A stretch of 64,000 bases of DNA. It comes from Novosphingobium sp. SG707. Lineage in GTDB: Bacteria > Pseudomonadota > Alphaproteobacteria > Sphingomonadales > Sphingomonadaceae. Location: contig NZ_JAAZQL010000003.1 of assembly GCF_012275515.1 (NCBI RefSeq), positions 192,833 through 256,832 on the forward strand, read 5' to 3'. The notes under the pieces were generated by a model, which did not search any database, had not been told where the DNA came from, and saw nothing but the letters and a program-made list of their open reading frames with translations. Positions 26,847-39,601 of this stretch are shown here, in pieces. The first letter of the stretch is position 1; each line of letters begins with the position of its first letter. The position numbers and the translations under genes are program-made.

Positions 26847-28976
26847 TCAAACCGTCAGTCGCACCGACAGACGAATGTCACGCCCGGCCAGCGGCGCGTA
26901 ATCCTTCAGGAAACTGGCGGCGCGGCGCGCATCCACATTGAACAGATTGCGCGCGCCCAGCGTGAAAGACACCCGCCCGTCCTTGCCGCCCGGCTTGAAC
27001 CCGAATTCGGCATTCACCAGCGTATAGGCCGCCGTCAGCGTTTCCTGCGCGGCAATGCGGTTCTGCGCGGTCACATGCTCGACCTCGCCGCGCAGATCCC
27101 AGCGCGGATCGCTCAGCGTGACGCCGCCCAGCACGCGCAAGGGGGGAATGCGCGGAGCCGGACCCACGCCCGAAATCGTCGCCTTGACCGCATCGCCCAT
27201 CGCATCGGCCTGCAAACGCCATGCGCCGATTTCCGCCAGCGTGACCGCGCCCTGCAATTCGAAACCGTAATAGCGCGCCGGGGCCTGACGCATCTGATAG
27301 ACGGGCAAGCCATCCTCAACCGCGCCGGTCGGGTCTTCATAGATGAAATTGCCGAACCAGCTGTGATAGACCGAGGCTTCGATCGAATAGCCCTTGCCGC
27401 CGCCGCGCAGGATCGCCTCGACGCTGGTCGAGCGTTCGGTCTTCAAATTCACATCGCCGATTTCATAGGCCTGCGTGCCCGCATGCGGCCCATTGGCGAA
27501 CATTTCCTCGGCCGAGGGCGCGCGTTCGGTGCGTGATGCCGACAGGCCCAGCGTCCAGGCCGAATTAACCCGCCATGTCGCCCCGCCCGAGAAGGAGAAA
27601 GTATCGAAGCTGCGCTGGCCGCCCCAGAATTGCGTCTGGTCGGGCAAGGGCATCGAACTGAGCTTGGAATGCTCATAGCGCCCGCCCGCCTCGAATTTCA
27701 CCGCGCCCGCATCATAGCTCTGCAGCGTGAAGAGGCCCAGTTGCTGGGTGCTGTTGCGCGGCAGGAAAGCTTCATCGCCGATCACATTGAAATCGCGGTT
27801 GACGAATTGCACCCCGCTGGCCCCCTGCCAGCCACCCAGCTTGGTCTGGGTCACTTCAAGGCGGCCCTCGATCCCGTGGTTGAAGAATCGCGTGCCGACC
27901 GAGCCATCGGGCGCCAGTTCGGCATGCTGATAGGCGGCATAGCCGAAGCGCGCAGCGATCTTGTCGATGGTGCCGCCTGCCGGGCGGATCTCGGCGCGCG
28001 CGTCCCAGCGGTCCTGCTGCAATTGGATTCGCGGACTTTCCTGATCCTGCCCCGGCGCGGTGGCCAGACGGCTGGGGACGCCATAGAGGCTGTCCTTGTG
28101 GCTATAGGCGATGCCGATGCTGCCCTGCGCGCCGATATAGGCCAGACCCGCGCCCGCATCCCAGCTCTTGGCCGCTGTATTGGCCAGACGGCCCCGCGCA
28201 TTGGCATTGGCGGTATAGTCAATGCCGGGATCGCCCGCACCGCTCGCCGCCGTGGCCAGCGCCTGCGCCCGCAGCGCCGGGGTCAGCACATAGCCGCCGA
28301 TCTTCATATCATCCGACACCGCGCGGCTGCCGTCGGCATGGGCCACCCAGCCCCCACCCAGCGGCACATCCACCGTGCCCGCCACCGAACGCTCATTGGC
28401 CGCCGAGCCATAGGAGGCGAGCGCCCCGATATGAATCGGCTCCTTGGGCACTTCGGTCGGGATGCGGCGGTCGATCACATTGACCACGCCGCCCACCGCC
28501 GCCGAACCATAGAGCAGCGCCTGAGGCCCGCGCAGCACCTCGATCCTTTCGGCCAGCAAGGGATTAACCGCGGGCGCATGGTCGGCGCTGGTGTTCGACA
28601 CGTCGATCGAGCCGATGCCATCGACCAGCACGCGCACGCGCTCGCCCTGCATCCCGCGCAGCACCGGGCGCGAGGCGGTGGGGCCGAAAGACGTGGCCGT
28701 CACGCCCGGCGTATGGGCCAGTGTTTCGCCGATGGAGGAGCGCAGAGCCTGATCGAGATGCGCGCCTTTCAGCACGGCCACGCCCGAAAGGATGTCCTGC
28801 TGGCTGCGCGGCAGCACGCCGGAGACAACGATTTCGGCCGGGGGCGCGGAATGGACCGCATCCTGTGCGCCATCCGCATCGCTGGCATCCTTGGCAGCAG
28901 CGGCAAAGGCGGGGAATGCCAGAGTGGCGGCGATGGCCGCAATTGCGCAGGCGGGGGTGATGCGCGTCAATTTCAT
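26847..28976 (-). CDS. TonB-dependent receptor, ZnuD-like
   Basis: A 709-residue outer membrane receptor: signal peptide (CAIAAIAATLAFPAFA), plug domain with SIGETLAHTPGVT and LRGMQGERVRVLVDG, then a beta-barrel ending LSVRLTV. The segment RAPSAEEMFANGPHAGTQAYEIGD, cited here only as a region near residue 480, closely resembles the ZnuD family, whose characterised members import zinc or haem. Substrate is therefore inferred to be zinc, not shown. I chose the ATG at 28976, which puts the signal peptide at the N-terminus; the frame's 42 upstream codons lack such features. A palindromic site lies upstream. Confidence 0.87.
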   Translation of the reverse strand: MKLTRITPACAIAAIAATLAFPAFAAAAKDASDADGAQDAVHSAPPAEIVVSGVLPRSQQDILSGVAVLKGAHLDQALRSSIGETLAHTPGVTATSFGPTASRPVLRGMQGERVRVLVDGIGSIDVSNTSADHAPAVNPLLAERIEVLRGPQALLYGSAAVGGVVNVIDRRIPTEVPKEPIHIGALASYGSAANERSVAGTVDVPLGGGWVAHADGSRAVSDDMKIGGYVLTPALRAQALATAASGAGDPGIDYTANANARGRLANTAAKSWDAGAGLAYIGAQGSIGIAYSHKDSLYGVPSRLATAPGQDQESPRIQLQQDRWDARAEIRPAGGTIDKIAARFGYAAYQHAELAPDGSVGTRFFNHGIEGRLEVTQTKLGGWQGASGVQFVNRDFNVIGDEAFLPRNSTQQLGLFTLQSYDAGAVKFEAGGRYEHSKLSSMPLPDQTQFWGGQRSFDTFSFSGGATWRVNSAWTLGLSASRTERAPSAEEMFANGPHAGTQAYEIGDVNLKTERSTSVEAILRGGGKGYSIEASVYHSWFGNFIYEDPTGAVEDGLPVYQMRQAPARYYGFELQGAVTLAEIGAWRLQADAMGDAVKATISGVGPAPRIPPLRVLGGVTLSDPRWDLRGEVEHVTAQNRIAAQETLTAAYTLVNAEFGFKPGGKDGRVSFTLGARNLFNVDARRAASFLKDYAPLAGRDIRLSVRLTV

Positions 28977-29058
28977 GGGGAAAGTCGGACCCTTATTTAT
29001 TGTTGCAGCGCAGCCATGCCGCGCCCTCATGCCCACCTTCCTAACAGCCCTCGCGCAA

Positions 29059-29071
29059 TGATACAATATCA
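29059..29071 (-). promoter_or_regulatory. Inverted repeat TGATA-N3-TATCA upstream of the receptor gene
   Basis: TGATACAATATCA is a 5-bp perfect inverted repeat with a 3-bp centre, 82 nt upstream of the receptor ATG, in AT-rich surroundings. Its size and composition would suit a Zur-type regulator. Confidence 0.4.
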
Positions 29072-29117
29072 CATATCGCAAGATCCGCCCATTCACCGCC
29101 ATCCTGCGGCCAACCGA

Positions 29118-29151
29118 GGATCGGGGGCGGAAAACGGCCCACCCCCGATCC
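29118..29151 (-). terminator. Hairpin downstream of the M20 peptidase gene
   Basis: GGATCGGGGG pairs with CCCCCGATCC (10 bp) a few bases beyond the peptidase stop. No T-run follows, so it may stabilise the 3' end or terminate weakly. Confidence 0.55.
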
Positions 29152-29157
29152 TGCGGA

Positions 29158-30609
29158 TCACTTGTTGGCGTATTCCTTCACCAATTCATTCAGGAACTCG
29201 CGGCCCGTATAAACCGCCTTCACAATCGCGCGTTCGTTAAGCCCATGCGCCCCGCTGCCATCGGGATCGCCGTAAAGGCCGGGAGGACCGTAGGAGGGAA
29301 TGCCCACCGCCTCCAGATAAATGCCATCGGTGGCCCCGGTCGACATCACCGGCACCAGCGGCACGCCGGGGTAATATTTGGCCACCAGCTTTTCGGCAGG
29401 CCCCAAGATGAAGGGCGTGAGCGGCGGCGATTTGGCCAGCGGTCCGCGATCATCGACCTGCTTCACCGTCATCTTCGGATCGGCAATCACCTTGGCCAGC
29501 GTGGCGCGCACCTCTTCGGCGGGCACACCGGGGAAGATGCGGCAATTGACATTGGCCCCGGCCCGCTGGGGCAGCGCATTATTCGCATGACCGCCGTCGA
29601 GCAGCGTGGCCACGCAGGTGGTGCGCAGCATCGAGTGATAGGAACGGTCGGTGTTGAGCAGCATTTCGGCGGCCTTGGATTCCGGGCTGCCGATGGGGGC
29701 GGTGGCGATCGTCACCATCGCCTTGCCCATATCGCCGCCGCGCGCGGGGCCGGCCTTGGCGAAGAACGCCTTGGTCGTGTCATTCAGCATCAGCGGAAAA
29801 TCGAAGGCGCGCAATTTGACCAGCGCGTCCGACAATTCATAGATCGCATTGTCGGGGATCGGAATCGAGGAATGGCCGCCCGGATTGGTCGCCTCGATGC
29901 GATAATTCACGACCGTCTTTTCGCCCACATGCATGTTCTGCACGATGACCTTCCCGCCCGGTCCGCTGGTGCGCCCGCCCCCGCCTTCATTGAGTGCGAA
30001 TTCCGCATCGATCAGATCGCGCTTGTTATTGGCCAGATATTGCGCCCCGTTAAAGGCCCAACTCGTTTCCTCGCCGCAGGTCAGCGCGAGTTTGAGCGTG
30101 CGCTTGTTCTTGGCGCCTTCCTTCTTCATCCGCGCCATCATGTCGATCCAGATGGCGTCCATCGCCTTCATGTCCGACGTGCCGCGACCATAGAAATAGC
30201 CGCCTTCCTCGATCAGCGTGTAAGGATCGCGGGTCCAGTCCTCACGCTTGGCCACCACCACGTCGAGATGGCCCAGCAGCAGGATGGGCTTCAAGGTCTT
30301 GGACGTGCCCGGCAGGATCACCACGATCCCGCCCTCCTTGGGATGATCGGGCACGGCAAAGCGGGTGATGTCAGCGTCACCATAACCGGCGGCGCGCAGA
30401 TGCTTTTCCACCTTGTCGGCCAGCAGCGTGCAGGAGCCGGTGGTGATCGAACTGTCGGTTTCGACCAGCTCCTTGTAGAGCGCGCGGAACGCGGTCTGAT
30501 CGGGGCGCAGGGGCGCCTCCTGCGCAGCCGCGGCGGTGGCCATAAGCCCGCCCGCCATCACCCCCGCCAGAGCCGCAGCTCCGGCCAACAACTGCCTGCC
30601 ATGTTTCAT
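29158..30609 (-). CDS. Secreted M20-family metallopeptidase
   Basis: A 483-residue zinc hydrolase with a signal peptide (LAGAAALAGVMAGGLMATAAAA region). Metal-site motifs are LLLGHLDVV, GRGTSDMKAM and CGEETSW, the usual His/Asp/Glu-Glu pattern of M20/M25/M40 enzymes. A dimerisation domain with GGHSSIP follows at about residue 245, and the last metal ligand lies in SYGPPGLYG...AHGLNE. It is likely a periplasmic di- or exopeptidase for amino acid recovery; the substrate is unknown. Shine-Dalgarno AGGAGG stands 6 nt before the ATG. Confidence 0.9.
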   Translation of the reverse strand: MKHGRQLLAGAAALAGVMAGGLMATAAAAQEAPLRPDQTAFRALYKELVETDSSITTGSCTLLADKVEKHLRAAGYGDADITRFAVPDHPKEGGIVVILPGTSKTLKPILLLGHLDVVVAKREDWTRDPYTLIEEGGYFYGRGTSDMKAMDAIWIDMMARMKKEGAKNKRTLKLALTCGEETSWAFNGAQYLANNKRDLIDAEFALNEGGGGRTSGPGGKVIVQNMHVGEKTVVNYRIEATNPGGHSSIPIPDNAIYELSDALVKLRAFDFPLMLNDTTKAFFAKAGPARGGDMGKAMVTIATAPIGSPESKAAEMLLNTDRSYHSMLRTTCVATLLDGGHANNALPQRAGANVNCRIFPGVPAEEVRATLAKVIADPKMTVKQVDDRGPLAKSPPLTPFILGPAEKLVAKYYPGVPLVPVMSTGATDGIYLEAVGIPSYGPPGLYGDPDGSGAHGLNERAIVKAVYTGREFLNELVKEYANK

Positions 30610-30683
30610 GGATGCCTCCTGCTTCGCCCATTCGCGAGTTTCGCGGCAATTCAGCAGGAAAACTCTGTGGAAGGAAGGGGTGA

Positions 30684-33600
<2,917 letters not shown>

Positions 33601-33620
33601 TAGGATGTGCTTGAGGGGTT

Positions 33621-33850
33621 TTGCCTCCGGCGGGCAAAGGGTTTCGACCCTTTGCAATCCCCGTACTGTCTGCGTTGCGCCTAGAGTTCGGCCTTGGGTG
33701 TCGGACGCAAGGTTTAATATGGAAAGCCTGCGGCGCTGATCAGCGCAATATGGCGCCGCAGGCTTTATAAATCGGCGCACTCCCCTGCCATCATGGCGCA
33801 ACCCCATAACGGGATTGCAAAGGGCCCCCGCCCTTTGCCCGCCGGAGGCA
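33621..33850 (+). repeat. Composite palindromic intergenic element, copy B
   Basis: Full copy between convergent genes. Left hairpin: GCCTCCGGCGGGCAAAGGG then TTTCG then ACCCTTTGCAATCCC (33623-33661). Spacer with GTGTCGGACGC. Central hairpin AAAGCCTGCGGCGC (33723-33736) with GGCGCCGCAGGCTTT (33752-33766). Right hairpin AACGGGATTGCAAAGGGC...GCCCTTTGCCCGCCGGAGGC ends at 33850. Confidence 0.88.
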
Positions 33851-33868
33851 TAAAACCTCCCCCAAAAA

Positions 33869-34705
33869 TCACCCCTTGGTGAAATCAAACCTGATCCGCA
33901 CCCAGGTCCCGACCTGCGGCTTGCCATCAATGCGCGGCGGCCAGACGAGGAACTGCCACGAGGCACGGCGCAGCCCCCGCGCAAGGCCCGAGCCGAGCGG
34001 ATATTCGTCCAGTTCCTGGCAGTTCTCGACATGGAAATGGTCGATGGTCTGGCAGGCGATGGTAGCCCATGATCCCGGCGGCGCGTTGGCCCCGGAGAGG
34101 AAGGGCCGCAGTTCAGCGTCATTGGGCTCGCGATACCATTGCGCGGCATAGAGGTGGACGCCCTTGGGCCCTTCGCCCGGCCCGGTGGCGGCGGCGCGCG
34201 CGGCGGCGGCATTGGCGGCGGCCACGGCCTCGCTGCGGCGGCCGATGGCGCCGATGTCCGAGGCCGCGAAATCATCATGGCTCAGCTTGATATAGTTGGG
34301 CGGCGGGGGCGTAGTGGGCGTGGGTTCGGGCGGGCTTGGCACCGGAGTCTTGGGCGGCTCGGCGATTTTGGCCACCTTGGGCGATGACACCTGCTGCTGC
34401 TTGGCCTGCGCCTGCTGCTTGCCATCGTCCATCTGGATGGAGACCAGACGCGGCTCGCCCGGCTGCTTGTTCGCCCCGGCCAGTCCAAGGCTGAGCAAGG
34501 CAGCGATGAACAGCGCCATGATCGCCACCGACAGGCCAATAGCCGTCGCACGACTGCGCAACCGCGATTGCTGGGCAAAGGAAGGCAGGGCGGCGATGGT
34601 GGGACTTTCGGAGCAGGATTCGGGTCGGGGCGCTGTTTCTATGCTTGGGGAAAGCTGTATCCCAGATTTACGAAACCGGCACAGGGGGCGCAAATCCGGC
34701 CCCAT
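33869..34705 (-). CDS. TonB-like single-pass protein with proline-rich linker
   Basis: A 278-residue protein: about 50 N-terminal residues, one transmembrane helix (VAIMALFIAALLSLGLA), a Q/K-rich stretch, a Pro-rich segment (PSPPEPTPTTPPPPN) and a C-terminal domain ending WVRIRFDFTKG. The layout matches energy-transducing TonB-type proteins, but the C-terminal domain is not a clear canonical TonB match. The ATG at 34705 lies inside the 3' end of midA; no good start lies closer to the helix. It is the last gene of the lgt-midA run and may couple to the TonB receptor systems of the cell, which is inference. Confidence 0.65.
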   Translation of the reverse strand: MGPDLRPLCRFRKSGIQLSPSIETAPRPESCSESPTIAALPSFAQQSRLRSRATAIGLSVAIMALFIAALLSLGLAGANKQPGEPRLVSIQMDDGKQQAQAKQQQVSSPKVAKIAEPPKTPVPSPPEPTPTTPPPPNYIKLSHDDFAASDIGAIGRRSEAVAAANAAAARAAATGPGEGPKGVHLYAAQWYREPNDAELRPFLSGANAPPGSWATIACQTIDHFHVENCQELDEYPLGSGLARGLRRASWQFLVWPPRIDGKPQVGTWVRIRFDFTKG

Positions 34706-35720
34706 CGGGCCATTCGCGCCCGGCCAGCCCCAGCACCTTGAACAAGACGCCCATTTGATCGGGCGCGGTCAGCCGGTGATAGGCCGCTTCGGTCTCATCG
34801 GGCGCAACCTTGGCCAGCGCGGCGGCGCGCTCGGCCATGCCCAGCGCCATCAGCCACCCGCCCTGCCCGGCGATGCCCATCACGCGCGCGCCTTGCGCCT
34901 GTGCCACCTGCGCGGCGGTGACGAAATCGACCAGACAGGTCAGATCCGCCTCGCCGGGCGCTTCAAACGGGTCGACATGGGCATGGGCGCGCAGGGCCTG
35001 AAAGGTCGAGCCCATCTGCCTTGGCGCATAGCCATAGTCGATGATCAACGCCGCGCCGCCTTGCGCGGCCAGCCTTGCGCCGATTTCGCCCATCACCGCG
35101 CTGGTGGCGGGGCTGGTTTCGACAATCGCGCCTGCCTCGGCCTCGCGCCATGCCTGCGGCACCGCGCTGTCCATCGGCAATCCGCCAGACACGGGCACAA
35201 AGCGATCCCCATCCAGCCCGACCATCCGCTCGCGCCAGCCCTGCGGGGTTTTCACCAGTTGGCGCACCGGCAGCGCGTCGAGAAATTCATTGGCCACCAG
35301 CAGGATCGGCGCATCCTCGGGCAGGGTCGAGAGATCCTCATGCCACACCGCCTGAGGGAAAGCCTCGGCCTGCGCGCGGCGCAATGCAGGCGAACCTTCG
35401 ATGAAATGCACCTCAGGCACCAGCCCAAATCGCGCCGCCACGCGCAGGGCATCGCGCGCCAGCGTGCCGCGCCCCGGCCCCGGCTCGGCATAGATCACGC
35501 GCGCGGGGGATCCTGCACGCCGCCACACATCGGCCAGCCAGATGCCCACCATCTCGCCAAACATCTGGCTTATTTCGGGCGCGGTGATGAAATCGCCGCC
35601 CGCGCCCAGCGGGTCGCGCGTCGAATAATAATGGGCATTGGCCTGCGCCATATAGAGCGCGAGCGGGATCGGCCCCTGCATCGCGATCAGGCGGCGCAGA
35701 CTGTCCGACAGATCAGCCAT
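34668..35720 (-). CDS. MidA/NDUFAF7-type SAM-dependent methyltransferase
   Basis: A 350-residue class I methyltransferase. SAM-binding motif I reads YAEPGPGRGTLARDAL near residue 77; TAPEISQMFGEMVG upstream and LLVANEFLDALPVRQLV downstream are MidA-family blocks. The mitochondrial homologue NDUFAF7 dimethylates an arginine of a complex I subunit; bacterial function is inferred. The ATG at 35720 overlaps the lgt stop by 8 nt, so the two genes are coupled. The frame's upstream Cys-rich codons are lgt shadow. Confidence 0.9.
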   Translation of the reverse strand: MADLSDSLRRLIAMQGPIPLALYMAQANAHYYSTRDPLGAGGDFITAPEISQMFGEMVGIWLADVWRRAGSPARVIYAEPGPGRGTLARDALRVAARFGLVPEVHFIEGSPALRRAQAEAFPQAVWHEDLSTLPEDAPILLVANEFLDALPVRQLVKTPQGWRERMVGLDGDRFVPVSGGLPMDSAVPQAWREAEAGAIVETSPATSAVMGEIGARLAAQGGAALIIDYGYAPRQMGSTFQALRAHAHVDPFEAPGEADLTCLVDFVTAAQVAQAQGARVMGIAGQGGWLMALGMAERAAALAKVAPDETEAAYHRLTAPDQMGVLFKVLGLAGREWPDGAGFAPPVPVS

Positions 35721-36669
35721 CGGCGCCCGACCGCACCGGCACACGCGCCCCCAGCATTGGCCGCGTCAACGCCCGCACGATCATGAACAGGCCCAGGAGG
35801 ATCATCGGCACGGTCAGCCATTGCCCCATCGACATATGGGTGCGGGCGGCGAAATCCTGCAACTGCTGGTCCGGCTCGCGGAAAAACTCGACGATGAAGC
35901 GCGCCAGACCATATCCCAGCGAGAACGTGCCCATCAGCATCCCCGGCCGCCAGCGCGCCCGCGTCAGCCAGAACAGCGCGAACAGCACTGCCCCCAGCGT
36001 CAGCCCCTCAAGGCCCGCTTCATAGAGCTGGCTGGGGTGGCGGGCGAAATTGCCGGCCGCCTCGTCGGGAAAAACCATCGCCCAAGGCACGTCCGGCCCG
36101 GCCACCCGGCCCCACAATTCGCCATTGATGAAATTGGCAATGCGCCCGAAAAACAGCCCCACCGGCGCGCAGGGCGCGACATAATCCATCACCCGGATAA
36201 ACGACAGGCCGCCTGCCCGGCACACGCCCCAGACCGCCACCAGCACACCGATCAGCCCGCCGTGAAAACTCATGCCGCCCTCCCACAGGCGCAGCATCTT
36301 CAACGGCTCGGTATAGAGCGTGTGGTCATAGAACGTGGCATAGCCCAGACGCCCGCCAAGAATGATGCCCAGCGTGCACCAGAAGAATAGGTCATCGACA
36401 TGGCGCTGGGCCAGCGGGCTGCCCGGTTGGCGGATCATCCGCGTCATGTGCCAATAGCCGAACACGATGCCCGCCAGATAGGCGAGCGAATAGAAGCGCA
36501 GGGTGAAGAAGCCCAGGCTGATGCCCTTTTTCAACCCCAGATCGGCCCAGAAGATCGGCTGTTTCACCGCGCTTGCACCGGCGGACAAAACATCGACGAG
36601 AGGCAGCGAGACATGCACAAGGTCGCTCAACATGGGAAACAGGGTCCGTGGCTGGGGCAAAAAGCCCAT
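35713..36669 (-). CDS. lgt: Lgt, prolipoprotein diacylglyceryl transferase
   Basis: A 318-residue inner membrane enzyme that transfers diacylglycerol from phosphatidylglycerol to the lipobox Cys, the first step of lipoprotein maturation; it would act on BamE and the SCO lipoprotein of this window. Seven or so membrane segments are visible, with the catalytic-region motifs FYSLAYLAG, SFHGGLIG and the Lgt signature GRIANFINGELWGR. The ATG at 36669 has TAGGA close upstream and is preferred; an internal ATG at 36633 is the alternative. It is divergent from glnD. Confidence 0.95.
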   Translation of the reverse strand: MGFLPQPRTLFPMLSDLVHVSLPLVDVLSAGASAVKQPIFWADLGLKKGISLGFFTLRFYSLAYLAGIVFGYWHMTRMIRQPGSPLAQRHVDDLFFWCTLGIILGGRLGYATFYDHTLYTEPLKMLRLWEGGMSFHGGLIGVLVAVWGVCRAGGLSFIRVMDYVAPCAPVGLFFGRIANFINGELWGRVAGPDVPWAMVFPDEAAGNFARHPSQLYEAGLEGLTLGAVLFALFWLTRARWRPGMLMGTFSLGYGLARFIVEFFREPDQQLQDFAARTHMSMGQWLTVPMILLGLFMIVRALTRPMLGARVPVRSGADG

Positions 36670-36831
36670 TTTTTCCTAATCAGCCGCGCGATACAACAAG
36701 GCGATGACAGAAGTCACCTTTTTCTGCGTCAAACCTCTGGCGCGGCCATGGCCCCACGGGGTAGAGTGATAAGTGTCGCTTAAGTAGAGATGTTTAGACT
36801 TGGCCTGCAAGCCTCCAGTTGAAAGCCGCCG

Positions 36832-39585
36832 ATGAACGCCATTCGCATCCCCAACCAACGCGCGGTGATCGACCGCCGCGCTTTGACCATCGCCATTGCC
36901 GATGCGATGGATGCGGCGGGCAACAAGGCCAATGTCGCGCGCCAGCCCATTGTCGAACTGTTGCGGCGGGCGCTGGCCGACGGGCGCGAGGAAATCAACC
37001 GCCGCCTGATGGAGCGCCCCGGCGCAGGCCATGATTGCGCCGAGGCGCAGGCCTTCCTGACCGACCAGTTGCTGCGCGTGATCCACGATCATGTGATTTC
37101 CGATGTCTATCCTTCGGTCAACCGCAGCACGGGCGAGCGGCTGACGATCATGGCCGTGGGCGGCTATGGCCGGGGCGAGATGGCGCCCCATTCCGATGTC
37201 GATGTGGCCTTCATCACGCCGTCCAAGCAGACTCACTGGTGCGAGCAGGTGATCGAGGCCATGCTCTATTTCCTGTGGGATCTGGGGCTGAAAGTCGGCC
37301 ATTCCAGCCGCAGCCTGGACGATACGGTCCGCATGGCCAAATCGGACATCACGATCTGCACCGCCCTGCTCGAAGGGCGCTATGTCTGGGGCGATCAGGC
37401 CCTGTTCGACGAATCGCGCCGCCGCTTCTTCGCCGAAGTGGTCGAGGGCAGCGAGCGCAATTTCGTCACCGAAAAGCTGGCCGAGCGCAATGAGCGGCAC
37501 AAGAGGCTGGGCGACAGCCGCTATGTGGTCGAACCCAATGTGAAGGAAGGCAAGGGCGGATTGCGCGACCTGCACACGCTCTACTGGATCGGCAAATATC
37601 TGCATAAGGTGCGCAGCCCCGCCGAACTGGTCGATGTGGGCCTGCTGACGCAGGATGAATACCGCGCCTTCCGCCGCGCCGAGAGCTTTTTCTGGGCGGT
37701 GCGCTGCCATCTCCACACGATCACCAATCGCGCCGAGGACCGGCTGACTTTCGACCTGCAGCGGCAGGTGGCCCAGCGCATGGCCTTTGCCGACCGGCCG
37801 GGGAAAAGCGCGGTCGAACGTTTCATGCAATATTTCTTCCTTCAGGCCAAACAGGTGGGCAGCCTGACCGGCGTGTTTCTGGCCCAACTGGAGGAGCAGA
37901 CCGAGAAGAAGAAGCGCAAGGGCTTCCTTGCCTCGCTGCGCGGGCGGGCGCGCACGATCAAGGGATACAAGGTTTCCCATGGCCGCATTGCCGCGCCATC
38001 GGATGACTGGTTCGAGGCCGATCCGGTGCGGCTGCTGGAGATCTTCACGATTGCGGATGCGGAAAGTTTCGAGATCCACCCCGAAACCATGCGCCAGATC
38101 GCCCGCGATGCGAAGCTGATCGACGCCGATGTGCGCAAGAATCCGCGCGCCAATGAACTCTTCATGGAATTGCTGACCAGCCGCCATGATCCTGAAACCG
38201 TGTTGCGCTGGCTGAACGAGGCAGGCGTGTTCGGTCGCTTCATCCCCGATTTCGGCCGGGTGAACGCCCAGATGCAGTTCGATATGTATCACCACTATAC
38301 GGTGGACGAACATACGATCCGCGCGATCGGCCTGCTGGCCCGGATCGAGAAGGGCGAACTGGCCGAGGATCACCCGCTGGCCACCGCGATCATCGGCAAG
38401 CTGCATCACCGCCGCGCGCTTTATGCCAGCGTGCTGATGCATGACATCGCCAAGGGGCGCGGGGGCGACCATTCGGTGCTGGGCGCGGAAATCGCGCTGC
38501 GCCTGTGCCCGCGTCTGGGCATGACCAGCGAGGAGACGGAACTGGTCAGCTGGCTGGTGCGCCAGCATCTGTTGATGAGCGCGACCGCGATGAAGCGCGA
38601 TCTGGCCGACTGGAAGACGATCACCGATTTCGTGGCCGTGGTGCAGTCGCTCGAACGGCTGCGGCAATTGACGCTGCTCACCATCGTGGACATTCGCGCG
38701 GTGGGGCCGGGCGTGTGGAACGGGTGGAAGCGCCAGTTGCTGACCGAACTGTTCTCCAGCGCCGAGGAGCGCCTGCGCCTTGGCCATGTCGAACGCCATC
38801 GCGCCGAACGCATCGCGGCCAAGCAAAAGGCCGTGACCGAGCGCATGGGCGCGCTGGGCACGCTGGTGGCGCGCTATGGCAAGCAGTTCACCGATGCCTA
38901 CTGGATCGCCGAGCCGGACGATGTGATCGCACGCAACCTTGTGCAATTGCACGAGGCCAAAGGCGCCCCCTTGTCGATCACCACCAGCTATGACGAAACC
39001 CGCGCGGCCACGCTGGTCATGGTCATCGCCTCGGACCACCCCGGCCTGTTCTATCGCATCGCGGGCGGCATCCACCTGGCCGGCGGCAATATCATCGACG
39101 CACGCATCCACACCACGCGCAGCGGCACGGCGGTCGACAATTTCCTCGTGCAGGACCCGCTGGGCCGCCCCTTTTCCGAGGCGGGGCAATTGGAGCGCCT
39201 GCAAAAGGCCATCGGCGACGCGCTGGCCAACCGGGTCAAGCTGCTGCCCCAACTCGTGGCCCGGCCCCTGCCCCGCCCGCGTCAGGAAGCCTTCGAGGTG
39301 CGCCCCCGCGTCGAATTCGACAATGACGCCTCCAACCGCTTCACCGTGGTCGAAATCTCGGCCCGCGACCGTCCCGCGCTGCTTAACCGACTGGCGCGCG
39401 CGCTGTTCGAATCGCGCCTGATCGTCCATTCCGCCCATGTCGCCACCTATGGCGAGCGCGCCGTCGACACCTTCTATGTCACCGACCTGTTCGGCGGAAA
39501 GGTCGATGGCGGCGGGCGGCAGAAATCGATCGAGAAGCGTTTGCTGGAGGCGGCGAGTGAAGAGGTCGCGGAGGTGGCGGCTTAG
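36832..39585 (+). CDS. glnD: GlnD, PII uridylyltransferase/uridylyl-removing enzyme
   Basis: A 917-residue sensor of glutamine. The nucleotidyltransferase motif GGYGRGEMAPHSDVDVAF is near residue 107, a GlnD/PII-linker domain follows, then an HD domain (VLMHDIAKGRGGDHS near 540) and two C-terminal ACT domains beginning VMVIASDHPGLFYRIAGG and VEISARDRPALLNRLA. It uridylylates and deuridylylates PII proteins to control nitrogen assimilation. All domains appear intact. It faces gltX across repeat copy C. Confidence 0.97.
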   Translation: MNAIRIPNQRAVIDRRALTIAIADAMDAAGNKANVARQPIVELLRRALADGREEINRRLMERPGAGHDCAEAQAFLTDQLLRVIHDHVISDVYPSVNRSTGERLTIMAVGGYGRGEMAPHSDVDVAFITPSKQTHWCEQVIEAMLYFLWDLGLKVGHSSRSLDDTVRMAKSDITICTALLEGRYVWGDQALFDESRRRFFAEVVEGSERNFVTEKLAERNERHKRLGDSRYVVEPNVKEGKGGLRDLHTLYWIGKYLHKVRSPAELVDVGLLTQDEYRAFRRAESFFWAVRCHLHTITNRAEDRLTFDLQRQVAQRMAFADRPGKSAVERFMQYFFLQAKQVGSLTGVFLAQLEEQTEKKKRKGFLASLRGRARTIKGYKVSHGRIAAPSDDWFEADPVRLLEIFTIADAESFEIHPETMRQIARDAKLIDADVRKNPRANELFMELLTSRHDPETVLRWLNEAGVFGRFIPDFGRVNAQMQFDMYHHYTVDEHTIRAIGLLARIEKGELAEDHPLATAIIGKLHHRRALYASVLMHDIAKGRGGDHSVLGAEIALRLCPRLGMTSEETELVSWLVRQHLLMSATAMKRDLADWKTITDFVAVVQSLERLRQLTLLTIVDIRAVGPGVWNGWKRQLLTELFSSAEERLRLGHVERHRAERIAAKQKAVTERMGALGTLVARYGKQFTDAYWIAEPDDVIARNLVQLHEAKGAPLSITTSYDETRAATLVMVIASDHPGLFYRIAGGIHLAGGNIIDARIHTTRSGTAVDNFLVQDPLGRPFSEAGQLERLQKAIGDALANRVKLLPQLVARPLPRPRQEAFEVRPRVEFDNDASNRFTVVEISARDRPALLNRLARALFESRLIVHSAHVATYGERAVDTFYVTDLFGGKVDGGGRQKSIEKRLLEAASEEVAEVAA

Positions 39586-39601
39586 GGTTGAGCCCAAAGT
39601 G

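Noticed and set aside
36676..39597. A 973-codon frame antisense to glnD
   Set aside because: Shadow of glnD; rich in His, Gln and Ala as expected for antisense of high-GC coding DNA.
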